Shown: piece after piece, positions 43,682 through 57,519 of the stretch
Numbering within the stretch: position 1 is the stretch's first letter
Layout of the letters: each line of letters begins with the position of its first letter
Assembly: GCA_030435675.1 (NCBI GenBank)
Contig: CM059622.1
Location: forward strand, 17,174,001-17,238,000
Source: Steinernema hermaphroditum
Taxonomy: Eukaryota; Nematoda; Chromadorea; Rhabditida; Steinernematidae
Direction of reading: 5' to 3'
Length of the DNA stretch: 64,000 nt
Translations under genes and position numbers: made by a program
Notes under the pieces: generated by a model
What the model was told of the DNA's origin: nothing
What the model saw: only the letters and a program-made list of their open reading frames with translations
Database searches by the model: none

Positions 43682-46600
43682 TTAGCCGTTCTGCTGCGAC
43701 TGTGGAGCCAGTGTTGCCATTTGCTTCTCGAAGATCTGGTCTTGGATCGCTTTTTGAAGCCGCAGGAACTCTAGTCGATTCCTCGTGCCGATCTCGCGGA
43801 GGGGGAAGGCCAAGGAGCGACCTGAAATTTGGGATTCATAATACAAGTTGGTTGACAGTATTAGCAGATATATGCCCCTAGAATTGTCATAGAGAATAGT
43901 GTCCAGAACAAGATTCCCTTCCGGTAACACCGCTCAATTTCTGAAAAACTAATGCATGGTCATCACCTTCTAGGGGCTTGTTTTAATGACAAATGGTATG
44001 CCTTTCCTATGCGAACTCGCCAGAGCAATCACATTTACCAAAGAACAGACTTTGCTTGATCTGTTAACATCAGAACAAGCTACTTGAGCGCTGTTGACAT
44101 CATTATGTAGATCAGATTCTCCTCAACAGTCAAAGCGAAACTTTTAAATTTTTACCAAAGAAAACATGCAAAATCAGCTTGGAAGTGTACCAGAATGATA
44201 TGCTGAGGTTGGAGGTAACCTGTTTCACCCTCCCAGATGAAAATTGAATCCTCTAGCAAGACTGGGCGCTGACACCAAGTAGCGTCCAAAGCTTTGGGAC
44301 AAATCGTTCCTATGGATTATTCCGTTTGCAGTATCTTACAGAGCAAGGTCAACTCTAAAATACGTTCCAATTTGGAATCCCTGAACGCCTCCGTCCGAAA
44401 AGCATGGGTCCAATTGAACCAGGAGGCCTATACGACACCATGAAAGGCACCAAGTAGCGTTTTTAGGCCTCTATCGCCGCCCATTGAGGTCATTTCGAGC
44501 ATCTCTTGTGATATGCTTATCTTTAACCTGTCTTAACCTATCGTTAACCTATCTTTAACCAATCCTCTCAAAGTTTCATGGTATTTTATCGAATTTTTTG
44601 TGAGTTTTGACTTTTCTATTTGAAACTTGCAGAACTTGTGGTACACCCTGTACAAGGATCCACTAACCACACCCCATAATCAACCGTATTCAAAGCGTAC
44701 ACTTACAGAAGGCGTCATATTCATCCTCAGCAGTAGTGCCATTCGAAGTTGGCAACGTCGAGGACGTCGAAGTGGACACGGACGGCTCCCCGGCGGACGT
44801 ATCGTTTGATACGGTGGGAATCAACGTGTGGGTATGGGACGTCGAGGGCATCGGCGCAGCGCCGGAGACCAACTCGGCGGCGGAGACCATCTGTACTGGC
44901 ACGGGAATGTGCGTGTGGTGAGCGTCGACGAGTTGGGTTTGTTGCTGAGAGAGGGTGACCGGAATTTGCGCCGGATGAAGGTAGGCCTGTGGCGGTAGAG
45001 GTAGGGAGGTGGTTGGCATGGCTGAGAGGTTTGTTAGTGTTCTTCCTTCCTGAAATCCATTGGTAATAGTATCACAAAGTCTATGTGTGGTTGAAAACTG
45101 CAGTAATCTTGGTATGGTTAATTAGGTCAACAAATCGGTGTCTACAAAGAGGCTTCAAGGATCTGCACTGGAACAAAAGCAACGGTAACCGGAAAAACAG
45201 GAATCAGACGAATCTCTTCCATTGTGCTAAGACGGAATAGCCCTAACCTTTAGTCTCGCACCCGTATACTCCCCCGAATTCGGGCTGAAATTTCTGTTAT
45301 TTTAGAGCTTCTAATAGTTAATGTTCAATCCCCTATCGTTGACGAAACACAGGATGGCCAGGAACCTTGCCTAATTATTTCTTCTTTTTCGAAAGGCTTT
45401 TCCTTTGTCAAACACCACTGAGCAATAGCAAACCCTTAAGGAAAGGTCGGAGGCATAGAAAACAATATACATATGATGTGTATAGAGGTGTTATTGGATG
45501 CCTGGAGAATTGTCGGTTTCGACAGGTCCGACTGTGCATGGACGTCGGTTGAGTTGTCTAAACTATAGATGTAGACTCATTTGCCAATTGCTATACCCAC
45601 GTTTATTAATCTCAGCTATATTATGACTTTCGTACTTCACAAATCCATAGCTATTAGTGAAAATTAACCTCAAAGAACCGCAGATTGTTCTTTAATGATT
45701 GCATGACAGCACCACCAAAAAAGACGGCCATTTTCGATGACCGCTCGAAGTTGACCGCCAATTGCCTTACACGTAGCTGTCAAGACAACAGGGCTCGCCC
45801 TTCAGACTCGCTTGAAATCAATAGGCATATTCCAAAGCCGGAACCTGAGTCCTAGGTCTAGGATATAATCTCGCTTCACTTGTTCAGATGCTGCCGGCGC
45901 CGTTAAGCTGCGGTCTTCAGTCTTTAGTAAGCGGTTCTTTTTTTGGCGGTGTTGTCGTCACACCCCCGCTAATACCTATGTACCCATATGGGTAATGTAT
46001 AATGTACCACACGAAATACCATTCTGTTGAGTTAATTGGAAGCTATTGTGCGTTCCTAATAGCTTGCAGAAGGATCTCAACATGTGAGGATCGGACACTT
46101 AAATATGACTAAAATTCGATTATAAAATAAGATTTTCCGAATGAATCTTTATATTTGTGTAAGTTGCTACTTAAGTGCTTTTTGGAGTGCTTCACATTGA
46201 GCTATCACCTATAATGATATCACACATGGAGACTTTAGAGCATGACACTGAATGCAGATTTAAATCCTCTGTTCTTCATAAAAAAGAGGAGCTAGAATTT
46301 AGAATATTTAGGATTATAATGAACATCGTTGACTCCTAACGTTCTAGTAGCAACAGTTTGTAATAATAACTATAGTTCAAAACATTAGACGCAGGACATA
46401 CCAGATTTACAATGTGCATAGTAGGGGCCACGTGATCCCTGGCGGTCTCCATAGCTGTCAGTTTATGCTCGGTTCCGTCTACGGTCATCGCGTAGGGCCT
46501 TTTCCTCGAGTCCTCCGCCGACAGGTGGGCATGATGATGGTCCTGGGACATGACCACGATAGGCTGTGGCTGCTGAGCGGCAAGATTGTTGTTGTGGACG

Positions 46601-48671
46601 ACCTGAGACGACTGGGGCTGCACGATCTGCGATGTCTGGGACTGTTGGGAAGCCTGTTGCTGTTGCTGTTGAGCGTAGGGATCGGAGTTGGCCGTCTGGT
46701 GGTCGAGGAAGAGCATCGCGTTGAAGAAGCGCCATCTCGGCGGAATCATGCAACCATCGTCGTCCACGCTGATCTTCTTCTTCACTTTGTTGTACGTGTC
46801 CTGCAACGGAGCGATTCGGGTTAATGAAAAACGAGTGGACTTCGATTTTTGGGAACGATAATGCGATGCAATGAACGTTCACCATTTGCATAATGATGAT
46901 TTTCGTGAAGCCCGAATTGGGTTTGCTATACGGAATGGGATAGCAAGAATGTACAAGAATGTATGACTTAGACTCTACCAGAATGCTCAAGTTTTTCGGG
47001 ATAATGTAATTCATATTATAAGGACACATGTAGTAACCCATTAGAAAGAATACAGCTTCTTTTTATGGGCTTTTCCATTATGTGATTACATAGCATGTGT
47101 TAATCAAGGTTGGATCCAGAAGCAGGCTATGAATTTGTTCCAGATTAAAAACCCCGTAAGAATCATCAGTATGATGTGACATTCAAACTGGTTCTCCTGT
47201 GATTAATGTGAGAAGGAACCTAGTCATCTGATTTGCCGAGGCCTCATGATGAATGTCCGGAAACACCTACACGATCTTCCTAGAAGAGCAGAGCATCAAT
47301 GCTGAATATGTGACAACAGGTTTTCAACATATGGATAGTATCTCAATGTGCATTAACGGTATCCTTTCCACAGAAAGATATGCACATCTCAGGCATAATC
47401 GGATTCCAGGCATATAACGATTTTCTGTCACCTTATTTGCTTTGCTCAATCCTCTCATAGTTTTAAGATCCCATTCTTTCATTTAGTATCAAACGTCTAT
47501 CAGTCGGAGATCACAGGAGAAACTGAATCTTTGTGTCCAACTGTCCAGCTCTCTCTTTTGAAGGGATGCCGCTAATGCATATCGATACAGTCTATAGTGA
47601 AAACCTGTTGTCGCATAATTAGCATGGAAAACAATATATAATATACAGTAGTATTGTCAATATTGTGACCTAACTAATGCTCAGTTTGAAAGGAACCTGT
47701 CGAAAAGCTGACCAAAAGAGATTCCCTTCATTCAGATTAGTTTCAAAACAAAACGTTCAGATCGAATATGTGAATAGAATGTTTTTGTTTTTCGCTTTCC
47801 ATCGAATCACAGATTAGGATTAGCGCCGAAAAAACTGAAACATCTGCTCTAAAACATCAATTATTGGGAGCTAAATAAACCTGAAGCTAAATTCATATAT
47901 CAAAACACTACTTTTAATCACATGCTGATAGCCTCCCCCCATCCAATATCTCAGCTTTTCGGCTTTGGATGAAATATCTCTTCCTGCTTTACATTACTTT
48001 CTGGAATCGCATTAGCGGAGTGTAATTCCTATAATCGCTTCTAAGACCTGTGTAAACATTGTGGGTGTCATCAGAGGCGTTTCCTGAATGTTTCTAAATC
48101 GGTTCCTATGCAACGCAGCAGACATAGACTAGACATGGTTCTGTCTAGACTGTCTGTCTAGGCTACTTATTTTAACACAACTTCAACGGTTCTCTGATAG
48201 ATTCCGTTAAGCACAGACTTTCGTCTATTTGTCTAGACAATTTGCCCACCTTCAGGTTCTTCCACTGTTTCTCGATGTCGGTCGCCGACAGCGACAGACT
48301 GTTGCTATTCTGTGCGGTCAGCATCTTCGCGATGTCGACGAAATGATTTTTGCGCTCGCACAGTGACTTCGCCTGGCGCCCACACGCGTCCCAGATGGCC
48401 GGCCGAAGGTAGACGGCGTCAATGATGGCGAAGCGCAGATCGTCGGTGATCGCCTTTTCGTTAACGCTGTGGCCCTCGCTTGATACCGAGCCCGGACTTT
48501 TGATTCCATTAGTCGTGCACACCTAGACGAATGTCATCTCCTAAAACCGTCTGCAAGACAACGTACATCGTTGGCGTTGACCACTTTCGCCGAAGAGCTG
48601 TTCAGAGACGGTGCCTGATTCTGTGGCTGCTGCGGCTGCGACGTTGCTTGTGACGGCGGCGGGTGCTGCAT
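43682..48671 (-). CDS. MADF-BESS domain transcription factor
   Basis: Five minus-strand exons, 48671-48567, 48522-48250, 46800-46402, 45049-44707 and 43821-43682, all joined in phase, give 419 residues. A Gln/Pro-rich start is followed by a MADF domain (about 58-140: LRFAIIDAVYLRPAIWDACG ... FVDIAKML ... DIEKQWKNLKDTYNKVKKKI ... PPRWRFFNAMLFL), the Myb-like DNA-binding fold of Adf-1. A long Gln/Ser/Thr-rich linker with a QQQQQQ run leads to a C-terminal BESS-like motif (EDEYDAFCRSLAFPLREI ... RLQKAIQDQIFE), which mediates protein contacts. The combination is typical of invertebrate MADF-BESS regulators. Two introns are above 1.3 kb, long for this window. A TTTCACTACAG acceptor lies about 70 bases before the ATG. 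Confidence 0.9.
45703..45965. mobile_element. possible MITE in a MADF-BESS gene intron
   Basis: TGACAGCACCACCAAAAAAG at the left and, inverted, TGACGACAACACCGCCAAAA at the right form imperfect terminal repeats of about 25 bases about 260 bases apart. A clear target duplication is not seen, so the class is open. Confidence 0.5.
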
Positions 48672-48930
48672 CGTCGTGCGATCTTCGCGTCAATCCGTCG
48701 CGCGGCGAGTTGCCCTTCGTCGCCGTCCGTTTCTGTGCTGTAGTGAAAAGAGGCGCGGGGCGGAGCCTATCGACCGCTGGTCCACGCGACCGCCGCCGCG
48801 TCGGAGCGGCCTTGCAGGAGAGCGACGAACGAGTGCGATGACGAAGAGCGAACAACTAAATAAACCCTATTCGTTTATTCGCCAACAATAAATCTTCAGT
48901 CGCAACAATACAATAAATATCTGTTCGTAT

Positions 48931-51900
48931 TTACAGGAATGACGCTCGGCAATGAGGGCACGTCGGGACATCCTTCGACTCGAACCACTTGTACTGAAAT
49001 GGAAAGGGATAAGATTACGGTAGCGGAATTGGAAAAATGCAAAAGTCCACCGCGTTTCTTGTCAACATGATCTGAAACACTGAAACTGGACTGAAACACT
49101 CACCAAACAAGAACCATGGAACTTCTTCTTGCAAGGCTTGCACTGAATCTTCGGAAGCTGGAAGTTATCCGCGCTCACGGTCGAGAAGCAAATCAGGCAC
49201 TCTTCGACGCCCTCCATATGATCTTCAATCGATCGCCTCCACTGGTTTACGCCGTCCCACATTGATCCATTCTGAAATCAGACGATGAATCCAATCCTTG
49301 TTCATACAAAAGCTACCTGGTGGGTTAGGAATGCGATCAACTGGAGAAGCCACTTCCTTTGCTTCTGCACTTCGAGCATCTTCTTTTCGTAATTAACATT
49401 CGGCAGAGACAAAGGATAATCAGTCGGTATCACTATGTTAAGCACCATCGAAGAGTCCTCAAATTTATATTCCGCGGTAATCTGACCGATGGCAGGCATA
49501 ATCCTGATCTGAAACACTGATTGAAAGCACATTCGATTGCTTCATAGCAACCTGCAAGTTCTCCTTCTTGTCGGCCGCGGCAGCCGCTTTCATATTCTGA
49601 AGTTCATGTTTGATCAAAAGAGGACTGATATTCTGCTGGATGAACCTGAAAGTAACAAGGATATAACGAGCACATAAACCAGAAAACCAACTTGTCGACG
49701 ATAGCGTAGTGCATCTTATTCAAAGATTTTGCCCAGTCGCGGACATGGGCTGGAATAGCCGTGATGGTGCGATAGAAGAGATTGGCATAATAGTGCCCGT
49801 GGTAGAAATTCTCATGACATGGCTTTTGCGTGAAGAGGATTCCAGTGCAGTTGTCTTGCAAAATCAAGGATTCTTCGACGATTACACGCTTCGTTCGAAT
49901 TGTTTTCTCGAGTAACGCAGGCGAATCGGGCAGCTTTGTGTAGATCGTGGTGAGTATGGTGATCAATTCCCCTTGCAGCCTATTTTCATCCGATTCAAGC
50001 GACCTGCAGAATGTGAATTTTTCGCTGACGTCGAGGAGGAGCGCGTAGTCCATCAGCGCGTCCCAAACCAGGAGTGCCGGTGGGATGTTCTGCCACTGAT
50101 CGGTACAGTTGATAGTTTTCAGTGTATCTTCCAGAACATACGGCAGCTTGAACTTCGTCAGCGTGCACTTCCCTTCTTTTTCGCGGTCGTAGTTTTCTTT
50201 GTTCTCGTGGGCAAACATATCAGGAATCAGGCTAAACAGTTTGTTTAAGCAAGAAGTTTAGAACCGTAGCACACCTCTTGAGTATCTGCACAGCGGCCAG
50301 TTGAGCGCATACCGGTGCTTGTGGCGATGCACAAATCATGCCTAACACTGGTGCCAAGACATTCTGTAATTCTTCAGAGTATCTGCAACATGACAATGTT
50401 AAAAACCTTTGTGGCAAACACAAAATATTACTTTAGTTGGTCGAGGGTCGGATCCACGCTGCTTGGCAAGTTCATATCCTTAAAACTAAATTCGGCCGTT
50501 TTCATGCTACACACTGTTCTGCTGACTTCCACTGCCAAGTAGTGTGGTGCGTTGCCCAAGTGGACATTTGACCGGTGAAGGAAGTAAGACACAAATGCTG
50601 GACTACAAGTCGGAAACAAGAAATCTCTCCAAGCCTAAAACACAATAAGAATGGGTGCTAAAACAATCGATCAGGCGAACCTCACGACAATCTCTGATAT
50701 GGTCACTGGGAAGTTCGATGCTGGCTGTCGCAATATAGTCTTCAATGTAACGCCTATAGAGCCGGGCAGCCATAGTAGCATATACGTCGAAGATCCAAGC
50801 GGCTTTTTCGTTCATGTCCGCGCTCGACAAAACCTGAAACAGTCAACAAAAACAGCGTATGCAAGGAAGAAACCGGAACTCACATCAAGCATTGTGACGA
50901 GGGCAGCATCCATGAAATCACGCGAATCAGGGCACAGAGCATTCTCTTGTTCGACAAGGTATGTTGCGTGAAGTCTTGATAGGAGTCTTGCGTAAGTGCT
51001 TGTCAGAATATTGTGCGATACGGAATCTTCAGAATCCTTGGCGTATGAAAACAGAAATGAGTCGAATCCGTGAGTTTCCACCAGCTTTCGAAGGTCTTCT
51101 TCATCATCTGCCTCATCTCCTCCCACGTTGTTCAATTCCCAATACTCCACTGCGGTCTCCTCGGAGTAACCTTTGCGCATCGACATGAATTCGGCAGCCC
51201 AAGCTGCCTTCGCCACTTCAGAGAGTCCTTGACACGGTACAATATCTTGGTGGCGCATAAAGCTTTTCAGGGCGACAAGCAACGCCAGGTATTTCTCATC
51301 ATGATCCTTTTCGAACTCCCTTTTAATAATCGGCACATCGATGCACGTCTTCCTGAATGCGAATCCCTGGAGATATCGCACGGCCATGTAATAGCTACAT
51401 TGAGGTGGGAGAGGTCTAATGCTCATGACGAAGTCAGTCTTCCACGATTCCTGGAAATGCTTGCTTAGCCACTGATAGTAACTATGATAACTTGCCTGCT
51501 TTTCGAGAATTATTTCCGTCAGCCGGCTTACTGACTCTTTGATTTCTTCATCCCACTCTCTAGGTACCAGCTTCTTATTCACGAGAAATTCGCCCAATGC
51601 CGCGCATACAACCACAGTTGCAAATGTCATATCGTTTGTAGTTCGGGGCTGATCTCGAATTATGAGCGCATAGAAGTACGCTCTTCTAAGATATTCTCGA
51701 ACGTCCAGCTTCTCGTGACGCCGTTTGAAATTCGTCAAAAGGGGGAGAAGCTCCAGGCCTTCAGCGACGAAATTCTCCGACTAAAACGAAAGGGTTGATG
51801 TCAGCCATGCACAGTGATTGCTCACATAAATATCGAGCTGTTCACAGAAACTATTGAAATGCTTTTGATCGGTAAACATAATGTCTTGCAATCCGCATTT

Positions 51901-54327
51901 AAGAATAACTTCCGCCGCAAAGCGAACATGCTCAGTGCTCAAATCGAATCCCATGAGTCCATCGATCTCGTCGCGCAGTCGTTCACTGTCCGGTTTGCTC
52001 GAGAAGCCCGTCACAACATCAATTGCCTTTCTTATTTCTTGAGCTAAATAACTACAGTAATTACCGTGAACAACGCCATGGCGTACTTGACGCAATCACT
52101 CCGGTTGGCTGTTGAATAAGCAACGAGATCAGCTTGATTTGGGCTCTTTCCCTCATATGGTCATTAAGATTCTTGAGCTCGGCGCTGTCTTCCTTGAGCA
52201 GGTCAGCGAACCTCTCCAAATGTGATGGTTCTATAAAGGGCATCCACTCTTCCAGGAAGCTGTTCAGCTCGTCCGTCCTCAAGAAACCCAAGGCCGTGAC
52301 GACATCATCCCAATAAATCCATATGGAGCTCGGTTCCTTGTGAAGTAGAATATGACCAGCTACGCGGTTCAGCGATTTAACGCGAGGGATAGCAGGCAAA
52401 ATGCGATCATTCCAGTTCTTCTCATTCTTTGCCAGCGACGCTATTACTTCGCAGGAAGTTGAGATACTTTCCAGCCTAAGGAGCGTGTCCAGCGTTTCGT
52501 CACATGAATATTCGTTCAAAAATTCTATCAGCTCATTCAGGAGAAGTATTCGAATATCGCTGTTTTCTTCACGCTCGATACGATGAGCAAAATCCTTCGG
52601 AGTAAGAAGATCGTGCTTATTTTGCGAGAATGGAAGCAACTTCAGCAATAAGGAATTCGGGATTGCAGTGCACGACAGGAAGCTTTCTTGAATCATTCTG
52701 TCCTGATGCTCCAATTCGGGCAAGAAACGCTCCAGGAGGGTGGCTGATGATGGCAGCTAAAATGTTTTTATGTTTGATGTTGAAAACTGTTGAAATCTTT
52801 CCACCTTGTTCTTCATGTTTAACTCAAGCGTATTTCGGAACTCCGTCGTCGCCAAATCCTTCTTGTAAAGCCAGCTAAGGAGAGATGCCGCAGACGTAAG
52901 AGACTCGCTGTCGTTCGCATCAATAACCGTATCCAGGTAAGCGAATATCTTTGTCGCAAGAAAATCCAGATCGCTCTTCATGCTCGAATTCAGGAAGGAA
53001 AATTGGACTAGCTCGCCAAACGCTTTGGACCACGACTTGACTGGAAACGCATTCTCCAAAACATTTCCGTCAAAGAACGATTCGACAATCGATCTCATAA
53101 GTTTCGACTTGTGGTCTTCTGTCGGCAGATGCTTATAGATCAAGGCAAACGAAGGTAGCAGGTACGCTTCAAGAACGAGCCAGTGCCTACAAAAGGAAAA
53201 GATAAGTCTTGCATGGCGGAGTGATATCGTACCTGTCCTTCTTTCTAATCATGGCAACGAATTTCGGTATGACGGCTTTTTCGATCTTGACTACCTCATA
53301 AAACTGTTCCGCATCCGCAAACAAAAGAAAGCACTCGAAGGCATTTCGCGAAAGCGCAACGTTCTTGCTATCTAATGATGAGAGCACACTTGAAGGCACT
53401 TTGGTGGCGAAGAAGGGCTCGATATCAGCCCTGAGCAATCTTGTAAAGAGCAGGAAGAGGGAACTTCTCACCTATAACGATAGATAGGTTACGCATTTTC
53501 TTTGCGAAAATTGGATTGTACGTTTTCTGGCATCGAGAGCAACTTGGATACGGTGGTTGAGTTAGTCGTCATCTCTTGGAGAAGAGCGACATCCGCCGTT
53601 TCGCCCAAATCATGCAACGCCGCCAAACTCTGTGCTACTAGCCGGTTTACGCGGTCTTCGTCGCTCTCTTCATCGGTGAATTTCTGAGGCTGGACTAACT
53701 TGTGCGATCGGTTTATGATTTGCACTGCGATACTGACGGTTCCTGATGCGAACGCGGCTCGAATCTTCGCCCGCTTTTCTTCATCGAAGCACTCAGTGAA
53801 TATGGCACCAGCACTCTTGGCCACCATGTTCTGGGCGTCATACGTTGAGAATAGAACAAGGGGAAGGATTTGCTTCAGCTCTTCCTGGATTTCTTTCTTC
53901 AACCTCCTTATGTACATCTTCAACACGTTGTTAGCTTCTGCTCGGAAGGCCGCAGAACAGTCCTAAACGTGTAATAGTTGCTCACCGTATTGGCAACAGC
54001 ATTACATACGGTTACAAACGTAGAATAGTTCCCCACGTAGTAGCCAAAGCTGCATTTAACTTCCTCTTCGTTCTTTACTTGTAGGATCTTGGCTAAGCTG
54101 TCGAGTGCACCTTCCCGAGTCCGTCGATCCTTTTTCGTCAGTTTTCCAAATGCCGCTCTAATCTCAGGATCGATCTCGACTGACGGCTTGCTGTCCGCAC
54201 CGCCCTGCTGGAAGATGTTGGTCGCTTCTCCGAATCCGACGAAGCCGACTTGGAATCCTTGGGAGCGTAGCAACTCAGCAGCGCGGCTGCTACTTGCCGA
54301 TTTTGCGCCGCCTCTACGCCGGTCCAT
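48931..54327 (-). CDS. LTN1: listerin, E3 ubiquitin ligase of ribosome quality control
   Basis: Listerin binds stalled 60S subunits and ubiquitinates the trapped nascent chain. Fifteen minus-strand exons fit in phase: 54327-53986, 53962-53522, 53471-53233, 53186-52805, 52756-52087, 52043-51826, 51780-50884, 50833-50681, 50634-50432, 50382-50275, 50231-49692, 49645-49552, 49508-49317, 49271-49104, 48993-48931, giving 1569 residues (about 1770 in man). The N-terminus shows the family start SSSRAAELLRSQGF then FVGFGEA. Long helical HEAT-like repeats follow. The C-terminus has an RWD-like segment (ITAEYKFEDSSMVLNIVIP, YPLSLPNV) and the RING-CH: CLICF, C-x2-C-x3-FH-x2-CL, and TCPHC, ending RASFL. 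All eight metal ligands are present. A TTTCAG acceptor lies seven bases before the ATG. It follows the basic-protein gene by 161 bases. Confidence 0.95.
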
Positions 54328-54488
54328 CGCAGATCTGAAAGCAGTTTCTCATGGTACTAAACGAAGATTATCAATAGAGATAAAGTATGGTTGGCAAAAC
54401 CGCATTGACAGAGGTAGCTCGGATAATTCTGTGAATCACATTCAATCAACAAAACATAACAAGTTCAACAACGAAACAACAAACAGTT

Positions 54489-55225
54489 CTATAGAAACTC
54501 GGCATCTTCATCTTCATCATAATCGAAGTCAGGCTTCGCTAATTCTGTGGGCTTCACTATTGGTTTTCCAGTTTTCTTGTCCAGTTTGACCTTGTTTGAC
54601 TGACGATTGAGACTGTGAATTGTTGAAGAAGCCGCATTCGCGAAGTCAGCATCTGTGAAGACGGACTTCGACTTCGCTGTCTTCTTTCGCTTTCCGTCCT
54701 TCGCGTCAAGGATTTCCTTTACAAACTTCTTTCTTTGATCTGCACCCTTCAGGTGATGTCCTGCGATGCGGGCCATAACGTCGTCCTCAACACGGCGTTG
54801 CTCGACAAACTTCATGTATCGCATGTTCCTTTTCATCAAATCGGGTGGCCGCTGCTCACGCACCTGCTCGACATATGAAAATCCCTGAACGAATATGAAC
54901 GTTTAATACAAAGACGTCTCGGGCAAAACCTCTCTCGCCAGTCGATCACTGTGCTCAATTGCTTGGCGCTGAATGCCACGTTTCTTCTTCTTGCGCACCA
55001 CTTCGCAGGTATCAACATCGAATTCTTTGTCCAGATCTACTTGTTTCAAGAGGCGTTTTCCTTCCTCTATCATACGTTTCCGAGCATTCAGCTTCTTTTT
55101 AATTTTCTTTTTTCCAGTGTCAATGCCATCTCCTGAATAAGAAATGCTTATCACGTACATCCTTTAAACAATTACTCACCCTCATTTACTAAATCGAGAG
55201 ATTTCTGCAACAGTTCGAGTGACAT
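54489..55225 (-). CDS. basic lysine-rich protein, probably nucleolar, unknown family
   Basis: Three minus-strand exons, 55225-55180, 55132-54930 and 54884-54489, in phase, give 214 residues. It starts MSLELLQKSLDLVNEGDGI, continues with a KKKIKKK run and KKKKRG, has a helical middle (PPDLMKRNMRYMKFVEQRR) and ends with an acidic tail (DFDYDEDEDAEFL). High Lys/Arg with an acidic C-terminus is common in ribosome-biogenesis factors, and the flanking genes PUS7 and LTN1 also act on RNA or ribosomes, so a nucleolar role is a fair inference. I do not recognise a named family. A CATTTCAG acceptor sits ten bases before the ATG, as expected for trans-splicing within an operon. Confidence 0.85.
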
Positions 55226-55426
55226 CTTGAGGACACTGAAATGTCACTGGTCAGTTTGTGAGCGAGTTCAGCGCGCTCACGCACCGCGCAAATGGCACGC
55301 AAACACACAATAGAAGTATCAACCGCGAAAGATAACGGTAGTAATGCCCTCGGCGTAAAAAAAAACACTCCACCAACAGTAATAACAATTGGTATACGAA
55401 CAACAAAGAACAACATGCAGAATAAA

Positions 55427-57318
55427 TCATGAAGACGCTGCGGACTTCATGGCTTCCTTGCCTAAATCACTACGGATCAGTTCGCGTAAAGCAACTGTTG
55501 CATAAGAGCCAGGAGGGAGACTGAACGTGATGACTAATGCTAGCGAAGGTTTCGTAGCAGCAGTATTTCCATCGTCGCCCGGTCGCCGAGATTTGTCAAT
55601 AGGACAGCACTCAGGATAGTGCTCGAGATCTGGCATGAGATGTTCGTGAGGTTCGTAACCCTCCTTGAAACTGTATTCGACGTTCTGCGGCTTCACGAAA
55701 GCGTGACGGAACACAGAGCCGATGGCAAACTCCCTGAAACGAATACGTTTGAGACAGAAACGTAGCATAGTCTGACTTTGCCACCGCCGCGAAATCCTGT
55801 CTTGTGACTCCATCTTCTTCGAGAGTTTTGTGGTACCACTCGCTCACTGAAAAGATAAGAGTAATTTTCCACGAGAAACACGCCATCAGAACCTTCGTTT
55901 TCAGGATAGATCACATCATGCGATGGTAACGGCATTCGAACATTAAAGGAGGTTGGGGAAGTAGCGTTCAGTGTTACATCTCCTGGGAGAGCAGATGTGC
56001 CGTGTTTGTCAACACGCCTAAAGGGAAAACGATAAAATAAGCAAATATGCGGTAGATACCTTGATACAACTTTGTTAAACACAGCACTCTGATACGCATG
56101 TGCGTACATTGAGCGAGTTGAGCGGGGTATCCTCATTATCGCACCCTTAAAATCTTTCGCGTTCTTCTCTAGATGTTGCTTGACAGAGTTTTCTATCGTT
56201 CTTCCCCCACTGCCTTCTCCTGTATTGTTCATGCCACTCAGCAACAAATTAACGGCCCCTTCATAATCCGACTTCAGTATGAGTTTACCGACTTCTGCGG
56301 TTGAAACTCCGCAAGTTCCGAAACGCTGAGTGCCAAAGTAATTGATAAATCCGGATTCTTTCCACTGTTCTATGCGCTCAGTAATGTGGGCTTTCAGATC
56401 TTCACATGTTCCTTCGGGCATAACGAGATCACTGAAGAAGAACTAATAGGGACAACGCTCAATGATTAGTTCAAATACCGAAGCACAATGGTGAAGCGAT
56501 TTCCTTGTAAGTTGCCAAGCTTCAAAGGCTCGCTCTCGTAGCTGTAGTCGTATAATCTAATGCCACGCAAATTCTTGTTCAGTTTGTGAAGCTTATCAGG
56601 TTCTGTCCGGTACACGCTAACACGCTGTGTGGTGATGGCACGGCGGTCTTTTGTTCCAGCGGTTGCAAACCGATTGCTATTGATGCTGAAGAGATACGTG
56701 GTCGTGGCAAACAATGTCAAATGGAACTTACTGCAAATATTTCGAGAGGGTTTCCAGAGCAAAATGACTATCCTTGAACTCTTTGGCCATGGTGAAGTGA
56801 ACGTAGTCAGGAAGTGAATCGGGCCACATTGCTCGCTTTCTGTTTCTTGGGATGTTCTTTGACGAAGTGACAACAATGTTGTCACCAGAAGTTGAAGAAT
56901 CCAAATTTCCGCCATAATTGTTTCGGATGTATTCATGTACTCCCTTACGTTCAGCTTTGTCCAGTCCCTGAATTCACAAGATCACTGACAGGAACTGCTA
57001 TAGCACGCTTACCGCGCAGTCGACGACAACATTTTCAATCGACTTAGTCATCAGCGAGTCGAACAGTACGCATATCTCATCGGTTATGACTGGCGGAGCA
57101 GGAACTTCTTTGGGCACGGCGACATCAGAACTTTTAGTCGCTTTTTGTGTGAACTCTTTGAACGACTTCTCGGCTTCTTCAACTGAACGGAGGGGAACGA
57201 CTTCACCAGCCTCTGTGATTTCTTGCACAGTGAAATCCGAATACAACTTCTTTATCACGCACTGGAGAGGTGACCATCCATTGTTGACGTAATTCGTGAT
57301 ATGAAATGAGGTTTCCAT
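55427..57318 (-). CDS. PUS7: pseudouridine synthase PUS7 (TruD family)
   Basis: PUS7 turns uridine into pseudouridine in tRNAs, mRNAs and U2 snRNA. Seven minus-strand exons, 57318-57013, 56967-56732, 56685-56479, 56431-56060, 56017-55893, 55846-55777 and 55733-55427, give 540 residues. The N-terminal ITNYVNNGWSPLQCVIKKLYSDFTVQEI matches the family in two joined blocks. The catalytic Asp lies in AGTKDRRAITTQ (about Asp194). The second TruD signature GFINYFGTQRFGT, then NVRMPLPSHDVIYPE and the C-terminal TFSLPPGSYATVALRELIRSD, follow in order. The two small exons 5 and 6 were placed because only those GT-AG pairs restore the phase. A CCTTTCAG acceptor lies about 20 bases before the ATG; a diverged copy of this 5' end lies at about 57520-57600. 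Confidence 0.95.
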
Positions 57319-57519
57319 AACCCAAAGTCAAGCTCTTTCTGAAAGGTTTGAAGAGAACATTATGACTTTCAATGGCACAAATTCTCGATATAACAGTCGC
57401 GCAATGCAGTCCAACTTTACATATCAAGAGACTGCAAAAAGAATTCATCTTTGGTTTTTATTGCTGTGTAGCGCTCCCTTTACACATTGAACCTATTATG
57501 ACTGCAGGACAGGTCACAT

